In this document: positions 46,439 to 58,606 of the stretch, one piece after another
Position numbering within the stretch: position 1 is the stretch's first letter
Layout of the letters: the number at the start of each line of letters is the position of its first letter
Assembly: GCA_027559495.1 (NCBI GenBank)
Contig: JAMXSV010000008.1
Location: forward strand, 496,001-560,000
Length of the DNA: 64,000 nt
Reading direction: 5' to 3'
Source of the DNA: Aurifilum marmelostoma
Lineage: Eukaryota > Ascomycota > Sordariomycetes > Diaporthales > Cryphonectriaceae
Program-made: the position numbers and the translations under genes
The notes under the pieces: generated by a model
The model's database searches: none
What the model saw: only the letters and a program-made list of their open reading frames with translations
What the model was told of the DNA's origin: nothing

Positions 46439-46766
46439 GTGGTTCTTCCCCCCCCCTCCCCCTCTTCTTACTCTTCTGTCTGGTCATCATTTCTTCGTCC
46501 TACCCTCTCTGGCCAACGCCAATTGGCGTCGACCGCCCTGTCGGGGGGCCCCAGCAACAGAAGAGCAAAGAGAGGAGAGTGAGTGAGTGAGTGATCGAGA
46601 GAGAGAGAGAGAGAGAGAGCAGGCGACCTTCACGTCGAGAGAGCAAACAAGAACACGCGACACGCGACACAAAAACAAAAAAAAAAAAACCCCCCCGACC
46701 ACACACCACCACCTACGCCCTCCTCCCCCCCCCCCCCAAAACAGAAATAAAAGAGAACCCCCCACC
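42757..46766. other. 4.0-kb divergent intergenic region, repeat-rich
   Basis: Holds promoters for the acyltransferase and GT32 genes. It is crowded with simple repeats: (CA)n near 43160, (GA)n near 43540 and 45665, GTAGTA/GTGGTA near 43925-43970, a GGCTGGCA tandem near 44943-44970, C-runs of 8-12, and a GCT array. The final 900 bases are C/T-rich leader. No gene is supported. Confidence 0.55.
46389..46436 (+). repeat. (GCT)16 microsatellite in the GT32 upstream leader
   Basis: Perfect trinucleotide repeat of 16 units about 330 bases upstream of the GT32 start codon, likely within the transcribed leader. It could form CUG hairpins in RNA and is expected to vary in length. Confidence 0.93.
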
Positions 46767-48482
46767 ATGATCTTCAACACCTTCTCGTCCCTGGGCTCGC
46801 CCGTCGCCTCGCCCAGGCTGAACGGCCAGTTCCGCAACGGCTTCCTCCCCACGTCGCAGATAAGGAGATGGGCTCCCTACCTGGCCATCGTCTGCGTCTT
46901 CTTCTTCCTCGCCCAGGTCGGCCTCCTGGGCGGCCGCCGCGCCGACGGCCAGCAGCACGTGCAGGTGGTCCAGAACATCCTGGGCACCCCGCCCTCGTCG
47001 GCCTCGCTCCCCTTCGCCGCCGACTCGGTCAGCCTGAGGGGCAGCGCGCCCCGGGCCAGGTCGCAGTTCCCGCCCAAGATATGGCAGACCTGGAAGGTGG
47101 ACCCGCTCCGGTTCGAGGAGAGGGACCTCGAGAAGGCCCGCTCGTGGACCGAGAAGAACCCGGACTGGCGCTACGAGGTCCTGACCGACGGCAACGACCT
47201 GCGCTACGTCGAGTACCACTACGGGCCCGAGGGCTTCGACCGCCCCGACATTGTCGCCTTCTACCGCGGCGTCACCGCCTCCATCATCAAGGCCGACCTG
47301 CTGCGCTACCTCATCATGTACGCCGAGGGCGGCGTCTACGCCGACATCGACGTCGAGGCCATGAAGCCCATGTCCAAGTTCATCCCCGAGCGCTACGACC
47401 ACAGGGACATCGACATGGTCATCGGCGTCGAGATCGACGAGCCCGAGTGGAAGGACCACCCCATCCTCGGGCCCAAGTCCAGGTCCTTCTGCCAGTGGAC
47501 CTTCATGTGCAAGCCCCAGCTGCCCGTCATGATGCGCCTCGTCGAGAACATCATGCACTGGCTCGTCGACGTCGCCAACAACCAGACCGTGCCCCTGGGC
47601 GAGGTCGTCCTCGACTTTGACGAGGTCATCTCCGGCACCGGGCCCTCCGCCTTCACCAACGCCATCATCGCCCAGATGAACGTCGACAGGCTCGCCCTCG
47701 CCTCGGCCGAACAACAGCAGCAACAGCAGCAGCAGGAAGGCGGCGCAGACGACGCAGCAAAGAAGCCCGCCGCCGCCGCCGCCGCCACTACCGGCGAGAT
47801 CACCTGGGACACGTTCCACGACCTCGACGAGTCCAAGCTCGTCGACCGCGTCCTCGTGCTCAACGTCGAGGCCTTCGCCGCCGGCCAGGGCCACTCCAAC
47901 TCGGGCACCCACGACACGCGCCACTCGCTGGTCCGCCACCACTACCACGCCTCCAACTGGCCCAGCCGCCACCCGCGCTACCGCCACCCGGCCTACGGCC
48001 AGGTCGAGGACTGCAACTGGAACAAGGAGTGCGTCCACCGCTGGGACGACGACGTCGCCGCCTTCGCCAGGCTGCCCGAGCCCGAGCAGGAGCGCATCAT
48101 CGCCGAGAAGACGCGCGAGCGCGAGGAGAAGGAGGCCGAGGAGCGCCGCCAGAAGGAGGAGAAGGAGGCCAAGGACCGCGAGGAGGAGGAGGCCAGGAGG
48201 AGGGAGGACGAGGAGCGCGCCCGCGCCGAGGAGGACGCCCGGAGGAAGAAGGAGGAGGAGGAGGAGGAGGCGGCCGCCGCGGCAGGCAGGCCTGTGGCCC
48301 CGGCCCCCGGAGCAGAAGGAGAGCAGATCGGGCCCGCCCCTTCCCAGTCGAGGTGGTTCCACTCCCTGTTTGGCTACAGCGTGTTCGCCTGCGCCATCTT
48401 CTACATATTATGGGCCAACGGCTGCCTCTCGTCGAGAAAGTCATCAGGAGGGCCCAACCTCCCCATGACGGAGAAGGTATAG
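46767..48482 (+). CDS. GT32 (Och1-like) glycosyltransferase with coiled coil and second membrane segment
   Basis: Intronless, 571 aa, start in a good context (cccaccATGA). A short cytosolic N-terminus and a signal anchor (about 36-54) make it a type II Golgi-style protein. The catalytic domain has PPKIWQTWK, then ADLLRYLIMYAEGGVYADIDVEAMKP with the metal- and sugar-nucleotide-binding D193-x-D195, and SFCQWTFMCKPQLPVM, as in alpha-1,6-mannosyltransferases of the Och1/Hoc1 type that act on N-glycans. A poly-Gln and poly-Ala insert lies around 325-355. Unusually, after the catalytic domain comes a 65-residue Glu/Arg/Lys helix (about 436-501), a Pro/Ala linker and a second hydrophobic segment (about 536-554: VFACAIFYILWANGCL). 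Donor and acceptor are inferred from family only. Confidence 0.92.
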   Translation: MIFNTFSSLGSPVASPRLNGQFRNGFLPTSQIRRWAPYLAIVCVFFFLAQVGLLGGRRADGQQHVQVVQNILGTPPSSASLPFAADSVSLRGSAPRARSQFPPKIWQTWKVDPLRFEERDLEKARSWTEKNPDWRYEVLTDGNDLRYVEYHYGPEGFDRPDIVAFYRGVTASIIKADLLRYLIMYAEGGVYADIDVEAMKPMSKFIPERYDHRDIDMVIGVEIDEPEWKDHPILGPKSRSFCQWTFMCKPQLPVMMRLVENIMHWLVDVANNQTVPLGEVVLDFDEVISGTGPSAFTNAIIAQMNVDRLALASAEQQQQQQQQEGGADDAAKKPAAAAAATTGEITWDTFHDLDESKLVDRVLVLNVEAFAAGQGHSNSGTHDTRHSLVRHHYHASNWPSRHPRYRHPAYGQVEDCNWNKECVHRWDDDVAAFARLPEPEQERIIAEKTREREEKEAEERRQKEEKEAKDREEEEARRREDEERARAEEDARRKKEEEEEEAAAAAGRPVAPAPGAEGEQIGPAPSQSRWFHSLFGYSVFACAIFYILWANGCLSSRKSSGGPNLPMTEKV

Positions 48483-50387
48483 CGGCATTATATAACAGAG
48501 AGAGAGAGAGAGAGACCTGCTACACACACAGCACATTAGATACGGAGGACACACACACACACACCACACAACACTTTGTTTCCAAGCATCGTTTCTTAGT
48601 CTCGCAAGAGACCAGCCCGGCCTCTATAAAGAATGTAGTAGGCTGAGCAGACAAAACTCCCTTCGGCGCATAGAATGGAGGACGAAGCCCCCGGGGAGAA
48701 GGAATCGGAGGCCTATACCCGGTATTGCATTAAGTTTCTTGGTTCTCTCTCTCTCTCTCTCTCTCTCTCTTGGTGTATACCTTCTCTTTTACTTTTTTTT
48801 TTTTTTTTTTCATTTCATGATTGGATGGGGATGGGAAGGAGGCGCTCTTGTCACGTTTCATGTACCTTTTATTTTTATTTTTTTCCTACTCTTCTTTTTC
48901 ACAAGACGATTTATTTAATATGCATCGAGGATTGAACGTTTCGATACGAAAGAAAGACCAAGATAAAAATATCATCATAACATGTACCTACATACACAAT
49001 CTACCTCGCATCCCGATGTCGCTGAAACCCCCCTTGTGCAATGGAGACTTGACGGACCAAAGTAAAAAAAAAAAAAAAGAAACCCAAAAATCTGGGCCGG
49101 CGGTGAAGGCGGCAACAACAACAACAACCTGACGACGCACAGAGCTGACAGGATCAGGAGACGGGAAGAGGGGGGGGCCTCGGGGAATGTTATCCCACGC
49201 CAACCACCAAAAGGTCCCCGATAAGACTGTGACAAGTTCAGAATCAAAGACAAGTACGTACTGACTGTCTATTCATATGATGACGAAGCAGTGGGTAAGG
49301 TGGCCACTCTGCCACTGTCTCTTATCAATTCATTCCACACTCCCACCCACACCCACCCGACAGACATGCAGCAGCATTCGTATTCCCACATTTCTTTTAT
49401 CTTATTATTAAGAAAAAAAAACACATAGGGGAGCCCACAGTGCGATCATGCAGCTGCCCCATGCGGCTCCCCTGCCCGTGTAACCTTCTCACCCCATCCT
49501 ACATCGCCAAAGGCACACAAGGGTGGGGCCACGGGTTGGTCCTTGTGTACGCTCGGGTATCGTGCACGTGGTGATGATTAACAAAAAACCTCGGACGTGC
49601 CCTCGATGTCGTCGATCTGATCTGCAGGCAGGGCCTTGTCAAGGTCCTTCGGGCCACACAGTCAGGATCATGATGATCTCAGGAGATTTACATAATCACA
49701 ATCATCATCCTCGCCCAACTCCACTTGCAGCATGGAGGATGAACCTCCTCGTCTTCTCGTGACAGGCATATCAGAATAACATGGGCGAGGTGGACCCGAC
49801 AATTTACCTATCAGAAATCGATGAAAGTTTATAAATGGACAAGTTCTCGAGATTCGGGTTGACCATGGAACAAGACTGATTGGTGACAGTATATGTACAT
49901 GACTTTCAAGACATCGTGTCTACATCCATGCACCGATGCTTCCTCGGAACAAGTGTTTGCCCCTCAGCTACATAAGTCTCGTCGGCCTGGACAGCGGCTC
50001 TGCCACTGTCTCTCTAAGGCCCCTCGCCTCTCCAAAATACACGCCGGAACGCCTCGCTAAGGTAAATGACAGAATGATTCTCTCGGTGGATCGCGACAGG
50101 CGACATCGCCGTATATGGTTGATACAGAGTCAAGATCGCTCGACAGCTCGTGTCTGCTTCTGGTATATATACGTGTGTGTGTGTGTGTGTGGGTGTGTGC
50201 CCGGCCAGGCCATGTCAGGCCAGAGTAGACCAGACCATGGCAGACAGGAGACACGAGTCACCCCGGGTAGCGCTGCTTTGTGTGGATCGGCCCTCAGGCA
50301 GAGACTGCCACCAAGAGCTGATCAAGCCTTTTGAGTAGCTGGCAAGAGGCGGAGGGAGGTGCGCTCAACGTCAGGACCTGGGGCCCA
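48483..50387. other. Convergent 3' region between GT32 and DUF3405 genes
   Basis: 1.9 kb with (CT)n near 48747-48770, T18 near 48793, A14 near 49063 and (GT)n near 50170. No gene is supported. Confidence 0.6.
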
Positions 50388-52839
50388 CTAATTCCTTGAG
50401 CTCTTCTTATGGCTCGTCTTTTTATCTTTGGCCTTCTCCTCGTCGGAGCGAAAGTCGTCCCACCAGTTGTACGGGAGGTCCGAGGTGCTCGTGTACCCGG
50501 GCCAGGTCGGCATGATGTCCTTGATGGGATGAAGCATCATGGCCTGCAGACACGGGCGACCGTGCTTTTCTTCCCAAGCCCGGCCTCCAATGCCCGCATC
50601 GGTGTAGCCCATCCAGTTGTTGTACATGCGCTGGGGCGGGACCGAGCGGAAGTACCACGTAATGCCCTGAAATCGGTGCTCGAGACCCCAGCCCATAGCA
50701 CTGCCGGGCCCGCCGCTGACACCTCCTGGTCCGGGGTTGAACCACTTTTGCAGGCTCTCCGTGGGGAACGGTCGGTCCATAAAGACAGGCATCGGGGCGT
50801 AGACAGCTTTCAGCCCGTGGAGAAGGGCCACTGTGTTTGCAGCCATCTCGGAGCCAACGTGGTTGCCCTTCTTGTTTTCTTCGTGCATCGTCTCGACAAG
50901 ACGCCGGGACAGACGTGACTGCGTAATGATGGTTGCTCGTCTGGGCAGGTCTTTCGATCTGTGTTTGGTGTCGTTGTACTGCCAGACCTGGTCTCTCAAG
51001 ATCCAATTGCTGTCGGTCGGGTCAAACATTGGAGACAGCGTGATCAGGTCGGCCTCCTCACCGACTCCCCACTCGTAATTGTCCTTGCTCGGTGACGAGA
51101 CGGGCGGCTTAGGTCCAACAGGCTTTATGAAGGGCAGTTCGGGAGGGCCCCAGATCGTGTTCTTGCCCGAGACCTTCTCCACAAAGGCACGAAACGTGGT
51201 GTCGTAGTCGCCATGGGAAGAGGGAATGTAGAAGCGCTCGTTCCGCTCCCACAGGCCCTTTCTGGGCTGCCTCTTGGCAAACTCCTCAAACTTGGTGAGC
51301 ATGTCGTAGTGATGGCCAATCATGCGGGCATCCATCTCCCAGTTCCACACGTAGTCGTACTCGGGGTGTTCTATCATGAACTTCTGCACGGACAGCCACT
51401 GGGCATTGTGGACCGTTGCGGCGTCCGTGGGGTCAAGCAGAGGGTACATCTCCTGGACCTGGTAGCTGCCCCAGAGGATAGCAATGTCGTGGAACTCCTT
51501 GGGTACTTGTGTCTGCAGCACGTACTTATACGTTGCCGCATCCCACAGCGCCAGGTCCTCGAGATTGTCTTTGACCTGAACGAGGAGGTAGACTTGGTAC
51601 CTCCCGCCAGTGCGCAGCGAAAGCTCGGTGATGATCGACCTCAACACATGCCTGTCGTTTTCGGTGTACTGCTTCCCCGTGTACGACCTGAGCAGGACAG
51701 CCGTTCGGGACTCGGCCGGGTTCTCTGGTCTGATGGTAGGGAGCTTCGAGTTCCAGGTGTCGGCTGTGTCCGCGTCTACAATGGCCCGCTCCTTGAGGCG
51801 CGGCTCCTGTCTCTGCTTCTTGAGCTCTTCGGCGGTCGGTCCACCTTGCGATGCACTCATCGCAGCGTCATATCTGCCCGCTCCACTATCGCCCGCTCCG
51901 GCTGACTTGTCGAACCGGGCCTTGTTTCTCTCGGCGCACTTTGACTGCAGCTTCCCCCCACTCGACCTTGGTCCAGTCTAACCTGCGGCCCTCGTCGTCC
52001 GCCTGAAACTGCATCCCGTACTGTCCTAGCCTCGTGTCTCTCTCGAAACAAAGGTTGGGATCTATGCCGAACAGGTCGTAGCTCCCGAAGCTAGGTTCGG
52101 GGAACATCTCAGGGCGGCCTCGAAAAACTTGGATGTCCTTGAGCCCACGGCCGGCGGGCCCGTCACAGGGCACAAAGTCGGCCCTGTGCCCCTCCCTCCA
52201 CTCGTCGCTGTTGTATTTTGGATATGGATTAAAATTATGAGGCACCTCGTCGGTGAAAGAAGGGCGGTCGCTGGCCGCCGTCAGCTGCATCTGCGTCTCA
52301 GGTGAGACATTGTCTCTGTTGGTCAGGTTGGAAAGGGTCTTCCCGTAGATCGCGCCAGCGCCGGGCAGTCTGAGTATGCCAAAGTGGTTAGCTGCTGTCT
52401 CACCGAGTGCCATTGTCATGGGCTTTCTGAGGGGGAGGGGGGCGGTCGGCGGCGGGCGGCTGGCTACTCACGATCCCGTCTCGTTCCATTCTTTTGAGAA
52501 CAACCATCTGGCGCGGTTGTCGTCGTAGTCCTTGGAGGTTGGCTTGCGGTTGCCCTTGGGTTTTCTCAGCAGGCCTCCGCTCGTATCGACGCCGACAGCG
52601 GTACCGCTCACGTCAACGGCCCAAGGAATGACGCGGTAGCCGCCGTCGGAGGAGGCGCTCAGCAGTAGAGAGCAGACAAATATACCGGCCAGAGCCGAGT
52701 AGATGAGGCCCCTTGACCTCCAGAGGAGGCGGCGGGATTGCCTCAGCATGGTGACGGAGGCCGCGCGGACTCGAGCTTGTGAATCGGCGGGAGGATCGAG
52801 GAGGAGAGCAGGTGACTTCTCGTCCAGGAGCATGGTCAT
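50388..52839 (-). CDS. DUF3405 type II membrane protein (apparent frameshift)
   Basis: Exon 1 is 52839-52472 and exon 2 is 52426-50388, separated by an unusually short 45-base GT-AG intron. A basic cytosolic tail, a single membrane segment (about residues 44-62, LIYSALAGIFVCSLLLS) and a long lumenal domain follow. The domain has AVLLRSYTGKQYTENDRHVLRSII, YDYVWNWEMDARMIGHHY with a DxD-like D-A-R context, NKKGNHVGSEM and a Trp-rich C-terminus, all characteristic of the fungal DUF3405 family, thought glycosyltransferase-like but without a proven reaction. Just upstream of the internal MSASQGG the frame breaks at the C6 run 51954-51959. Dropping one base joins RLDWTKVEWG to KLQSKCAERNKARFDKSAG and gives 801 aa, a normal family length. 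So the internal Met at 51860 is not the true start. Confidence 0.85.
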
Positions 52840-52983
52840 GAACCTGCACGGCACGGGGAACGATGCCTCGTCGTGATTCAACGGGGGTGAAGGTCGCGGA
52901 GCATATCTCTGGCTCTGCAGGAGGGGGAAAGGATCGCAGCAGAGGTGATCGTGGCGTTTGTGTCGCAGAGAAGGGGGGAAACG

Positions 52984-53015
<32 letters not shown>

Positions 53016-55052
53016 TGAGCGGCCACAGTGGCAATCGTTTCCTCTTTCTGGCAGTCGGCGCGCGGGTTCGCAATGCGGCTGTCCTTGTTATTTATTGCGG
53101 GTCTGTTGTCTGCGGTGATGTCGATCGCTTCCTGGGAGGACGCAACTGCGGTCGCAGGGAGGAGGAGGAGACGGAGAAGGGCGTGCAGGTGATCGAAAGA
53201 TGCAACGGAGGATTGGTCGGGTTGCAGAAAGAGGGAGTCTCGGACAAATAAAACAGGGCCACAAGCCAGATCCGGTAATAGATTGATACTATAGGAATGA
53301 ATGAGAAGGGATCTGAAGTTGAACACAGTGGAACCAGGCAATGATTGCAGACAAAAAGCTGGACCAGTGAACCTCTGGGGGTGTCTGGGAGTGTGTTGTG
53401 TCGAGGGGGGGGGGTTCAGGAGGATACGCGGCAATGCAACTCCACCAGGGAAGATTTGCCCCAATGTGACAGAATGATGAAATGTGCGACTAAGCCGCCT
53501 TTGGCTGTAACGGGTAGATAAAGGAGCGAAATTGGCTGTTGTCTCGCCAGAGAGATGTTGATGGCAGCAAATGCCAGTCGACAGGGTTTGGAGCAATATG
53601 TGTGTGGATGTGATGGAGATGGGGAGGCTGATTGGGATTCAGATTATGTGAGAAGGGGTAAGAAGACAAGACGGGCTGTCAGACTGTTGGTGGTGCATTC
53701 TTTTTTGTGTTCTTTTCTTGTCCAGGGCTCGCCTAAGCACATGGATCCAAAAGAAGGAACAGTCAAGGCGGACACAGGTGTGACAGGGGAAAAGACCAGG
53801 GGTTGCTGGCACCTCCGACTACTGTGCAGTAGTACCTGTCTAGCACCACCAGTAGAGATCATCACTGCCTACTAGCAGCAGCCCATTGCCAACTGTCCAC
53901 TCCTCAATAGATAGATGGATGAGTGAATTTAACACACTTGACCTGAGTCGTGGTCAGTCAGGTATTCTACCTTTTTTCTTTTTTTCTTTTTACTTCCTTT
54001 TCCCTCCTTCCCCCCCCCCCACCCCCCTCTGTGCCCCTCTCGCTGTCAAAAATCCTTGGCCCTCATCTTCTTCAATAATGGCCATGGGGTGTTGCAGGTA
54101 CACGCTGCGTTCACCTGAATTCTTGGCACAAGAGGGGCCGCCACAGCGCTCAACTTGAGCTGTCTTGGATCCTATACTTTAGTTACACACACCATACTCG
54201 CTACACAACCTTGAAGTCCCCTCCAAGATCCGCTGGGGCGGCCCTGCATGGTGCCCCCTGGCCCGCTGTACGTACTGCCCAACCGCCCTGCCGCCCAGGC
54301 TGCAGAGTGTGTAGGGCGTCTTGGCGCTCACACTTTATTCTAGACCCCTGAAGCCGTACCTGGATCCGCCAAGACAGTCCCGGCTTCCCTCCCGCACACC
54401 CAACAAGCAAGCCATGTGCCGTACGCGCCACGGGGCAAGCCCATAAGCCTGTGGGAAGAGATGACCTCTCGCTAGGTTTGCTAACTTGATGCAGCATAAA
54501 TTGTTTGGTGAGGGCATCAGACGGAGAGTACACGATGCAGATGGCAGCCGAGAGATATCCACACAAATACACCGTGACAGTCGTCTGGGAGATATTCCTC
54601 CCACCTGTCATCTTGTAGCGATGCCGCTCCGCCCCGACACAACCAGACAAACGAACCCTCGTATCATTCCACGACAGGTCAAGTTTCGATCTCGGCATGT
54701 CCTGAGCGAGATGAGCTGGCGGGCGACCTCGAGTCGAGTGCTAGTCTGCCCCGATGAGCACAGCAGTACACAATAGCAAGGACAGGGAGGACAAGAGACA
54801 ACACTGGTACTACAACCACTACCACCAACCGAATGCACAGTCCGACCATCCTGCTCCCTTTAGCCTATGAGGCACGACCATTGGTGGTGGGAATGTTTAA
54901 TTTCGTCACACGTGACGTCTCAGAAGATGCGATCTTCGGCATGCTCAACAGCCGTTGACCTCCTCGCCCGCTTGAGGGAGCTGCTGAGCACCCCCATAAC
55001 ACCTGAAACGCCACTAAGGGTAATCCTCCGCCGACGTCACAATCCGAGCATG

Positions 55053-55106
<54 letters not shown>

Positions 55107-58100
55107 TTAGGACACCTGCGGCACTCTCCTCCACGGTCGGTCACTTGACCTCAAACGATGTCAGCCCTTTGCTCAGGCCATATCCGCAGCTCATCATCCA
55201 TCATCTCTTTGAGCCACTCCCTCTCCTCGGCCAAGCCAGGGCAGTAAAGGTCCGAGCAGTGGCTCGGAAGCTAAGCATATACAGAGTATCACAGTACTTT
55301 GTAGTAGTGAGAAGCGTCTATGCTGAGCAGAGCCACCGAGCCATGGATTGTGGTGTCGTCTTTCCTAGCGAGCGCAGCCATCGGATAGGATCCCGCCGCG
55401 TAAGCTTTCTTACATATATCCATGAATGCCCGACAACACGGCATTTATGAATTCATCATTAACCCCATTCATCACTGCCATATTGTAGCCATAGTAATCA
55501 AAGGCAAAAGTTCGCCCCCAATTAGCGTTTCGAATCACAGGGTTCTGAGGTTGCCGTGCCCCTTCATTCTCGCTGTGAATCGGAGCGAGCCGGTCGGACT
55601 ACAAACTCTGGCCGTTGTGCCTGTTCCCTTCCCTCGAATATGTAATTAATGATGTGCCAAAGCTCAGAGTCTCGGAGGCGTACACTTTCATGTCGATATC
55701 ATTCAAGCCTAACGACTTGAGGAAGTATTCTACTTGGACTGGGTGGGCCTGCTATTGCTCTGGTCATTCCCCACAGACCAGCAGCTTCTCCTACATTCTT
55801 CTTCTCTTATCTGTCATCTGGATATATTATTTCCGACATCTCACAAGTGCCAAGTAGCGTTTGTCAGCTACCTTTGAGCCGCTTCCCATGTGTACTCGGA
55901 AGGATGACAAGGGATCCGTTACGGCCTGATGACAGGCTTGCACACTGGTTTGGTTGTTCAGTGGAGGACGTTGATCTAGCTGATTAGCAGAATCGTGAAA
56001 GAGTCATGGAGTCAATTGGATGGTGTCCCAGGTGTCCCAAATGGCAGCGCCCGTTGACGTGGTTTGTTTGGTGAGGGATGTACTGCCTATGACCTCGGAA
56101 GAGCCCTCTGTACCTGTCAGTGCCCGAGTCGAGAGGCCTCGTTATAGAGGGCAGAATGCTTTTTGTGATTTGAACGGCCAGCATCCTCCCATGACCCACA
56201 CGCACAGCCTGCAGAAATCTCATCTGTGGCCGTGTTGGTTGTGAAGCCGTTGGCATTCCTGGTCTGCAGCATTGGCCTTCGAATACGTGCTGGTTTGTCT
56301 TGGCCAGGACCGGTCTCGGGGATGCTGCTGTAGAATAGCTTCGTCTCGTCCTTGGCAGACAGCCTGTCCTTTCTGCGAGCACTTTGAGGTCGTCCCTGAG
56401 AGTCCCGATCGTCGAACGAAACGGTGCCCAAGAAGACAGCTGAAGAGACCAGATCACTGTTCTCCCTCCTGCGAGATGGCTTTAGCTTTTTGACAGAAAG
56501 AGCGTGGACAGGCTATGGAAGCCCTTCTCATCGGCTGAGACGAGATTCCACTCAAGACTGCGGCCTCGACCCAGGATACAAACACCGGCCGAGTTTGAGT
56601 TCACGCCATCAGAGGAATTGATCAACACAATCTCGGAAACGAAATTGCAGAGCACGACAATCAGCGATGCGAGAATGAATGAACAAGGTCAGTCTGCCTG
56701 AACATGAGTGTGCACATCTAAGCACAAACCCCAGTAAGACGGGGTGGTGCGCACAAATCTGCTATGCATGCTCACACATGTGACCACGGCTCTGACGCAA
56801 TACACGGGTAGCTGCTACGTGCAGTCATGATACTATGGGCTTTGATAAAAAGCTTGTGTGTAGATGCGGTCAGCACGCCCATCATCAAAAGCACCAGATG
56901 GCTAGCCAGCCGCCTTTGCAGGCATACGGATATATGGGGTCAGCAGTGTGCTCGGCCAATCTATTTGTCGGTATGCGTTGAGGACAACGCCTAGAGCACG
57001 CGAGATGAGGAATGATTTGGAGGTTCGTCGATCAGCCAGGAAGATGTCCTGCTAGCCTGGTATTCATATCGAGAGCATTTCTTCATTGACTGCCAGAGGA
57101 ACAGGCAGAAATGCCTGCTAGCATGCCGTCATTATGGCCATGAATGCTCAATGTCTACCCTCTGAGAAGCCACAGGTTTCTCCAGACCTGCAAGAAGAAG
57201 TCGACCCTTTCACTGCCCAAACACTGTTCGCTCGTTTGTCATCAAAAAGGGAGTTGGCTGGTCCGTGCCGGCCAACAGGATGCGAAGTAATGAAATCCTA
57301 CGAAGAGGAAGGCCCAGAGAGATTCCAAATGCCTTCTGGAAGCCCAGCCAGCGCCCCATGGAGCGGGTCACAGCCGCCCTGACTAACGGGGAATGGGGGT
57401 GCCTCTGGGGGGGAGACCCAGAGGGGGGAGCTGGTAGCGTGCCTTGCAGGCCCAGCAAGCACAGCACATCCCAATACGGAGAGCTCTGGTGGTGGGGCCT
57501 AGAACCCCGTCGGGATTCGCTAGAGCTTGCTGGGGGGTCTCACGGCTAGGCCACAAGGAGCAATACCATAGTGCAGCTTCCCCAGGCCCCGACCTGACCG
57601 CCTCTGCTCTGCCGTTCGGTGCTTTCCCCAACACATACCAGCAAATACCTTGTCGTGCCTGTTTGAGTTGTTGAGAGCTCGATCCCTGCACCGCCCAGGT
57701 GGATTTCCAAGGCAGAGCTGCCGTGTTCGAAAGGATAGCCAGTGAAGATATCTCATGGGCGTAGCATGATGCCGGAGAGGAGAAAAGAGCTGAGGGGGAG
57801 GGGGCGGGCAGAGAGGAGAGAGAGCACAGGGTGAGGGAGCCTGACTTGGCAGTCAGAGACTATGTATTCGCCGAATAAATAGTACAATTACTACGGTATC
57901 ACTTGAGCATTGGGGCAAAGTACACCTTCCCCGTGTCCTCGTTTACGAGGTACATACACACACCTTCTCCTGTCGATCCGGTTGGTGGCCGTTCCCAGCG
58001 CAATGGGCGGCAAGGGAAACCAGCCCAAGGCAGTCGAGAACCAGTGCACGCCTCACTTTGTCGACTCGCCTGCTACAGTAGATACTCCGTCCCTGCTGCT

Positions 58101-58606
58101 GCTCTCGTTCAGCTACCTCTGTGGCTTAGATCTGTTCCCTTGTTGTCAATCCCCCCCAGAACTTGTTGAGGACCCCCTCTGCTCGAATCGTCTCCCCCCT
58201 TCCCATACCCTCCTTCCTTCCCTCCACCCCCTCTGGATAGCTCAGATTGGCTGGACGAGTATAAATCAACCGACTTATCAACCCCAGCTGCTACCACCTT
58301 CCCCCTCACACACCTCTCCTCACTCACCTCCATTTCTCCTCCTCCCTAGCCTGACCTGCGCATCCCCATCGAACCACACCTTACGGACTTCCGACGCACA
58401 TCAGCTCACCCGCCTAGATATAACACGACCGACTCCGTCCTCCTCCGTCTCCCCTCCCAGGGTCCCCTCTTCCAATTCCATCATCTTATATCGTGCTTGC
58501 GCCATTGACTTCTGCGTCCATTCTTGAACACAACTCCTTGACTTTTTGTCTATCTCCACATTTATATACTTATCTCGGTGCTACTACCACCACTACTACC
58601 ACCACA
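52840..58606. other. 5.8-kb gene-free region
   Basis: Longest stretch without a supported gene. The 52.8-53.6 kb part is the DUF3405 promoter. The rest has a CA microsatellite, short hairpins, moderate GC and scattered frames up to 165 codons on both strands with no family resemblance. The final 700 bases are C/T-rich and are the leader of the 58.6-kb gene. I see no terminal repeats or transposase motifs. Confidence 0.5.
55054..55103 (+). repeat. (CA)25 microsatellite
   Basis: Perfect dinucleotide repeat of 25 units, the longest in the window. Confidence 0.97.

Noticed and set aside
46713..48362. 549-codon minus-strand open frame opposite GT32
   Set aside because: Antisense shadow; the plus strand carries the GT32 motifs and a good start context.
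55054..55103. CA array considered as a CRISPR or satellite signal
   Set aside because: Pure dinucleotide microsatellite without spacers; CRISPR is not expected in a fungal nuclear genome.
55984..56457. 157-codon minus-strand frame in the gene desert
   Set aside because: Composition is random-like, both strands have comparable frames, and no motif or intron logic supports it.
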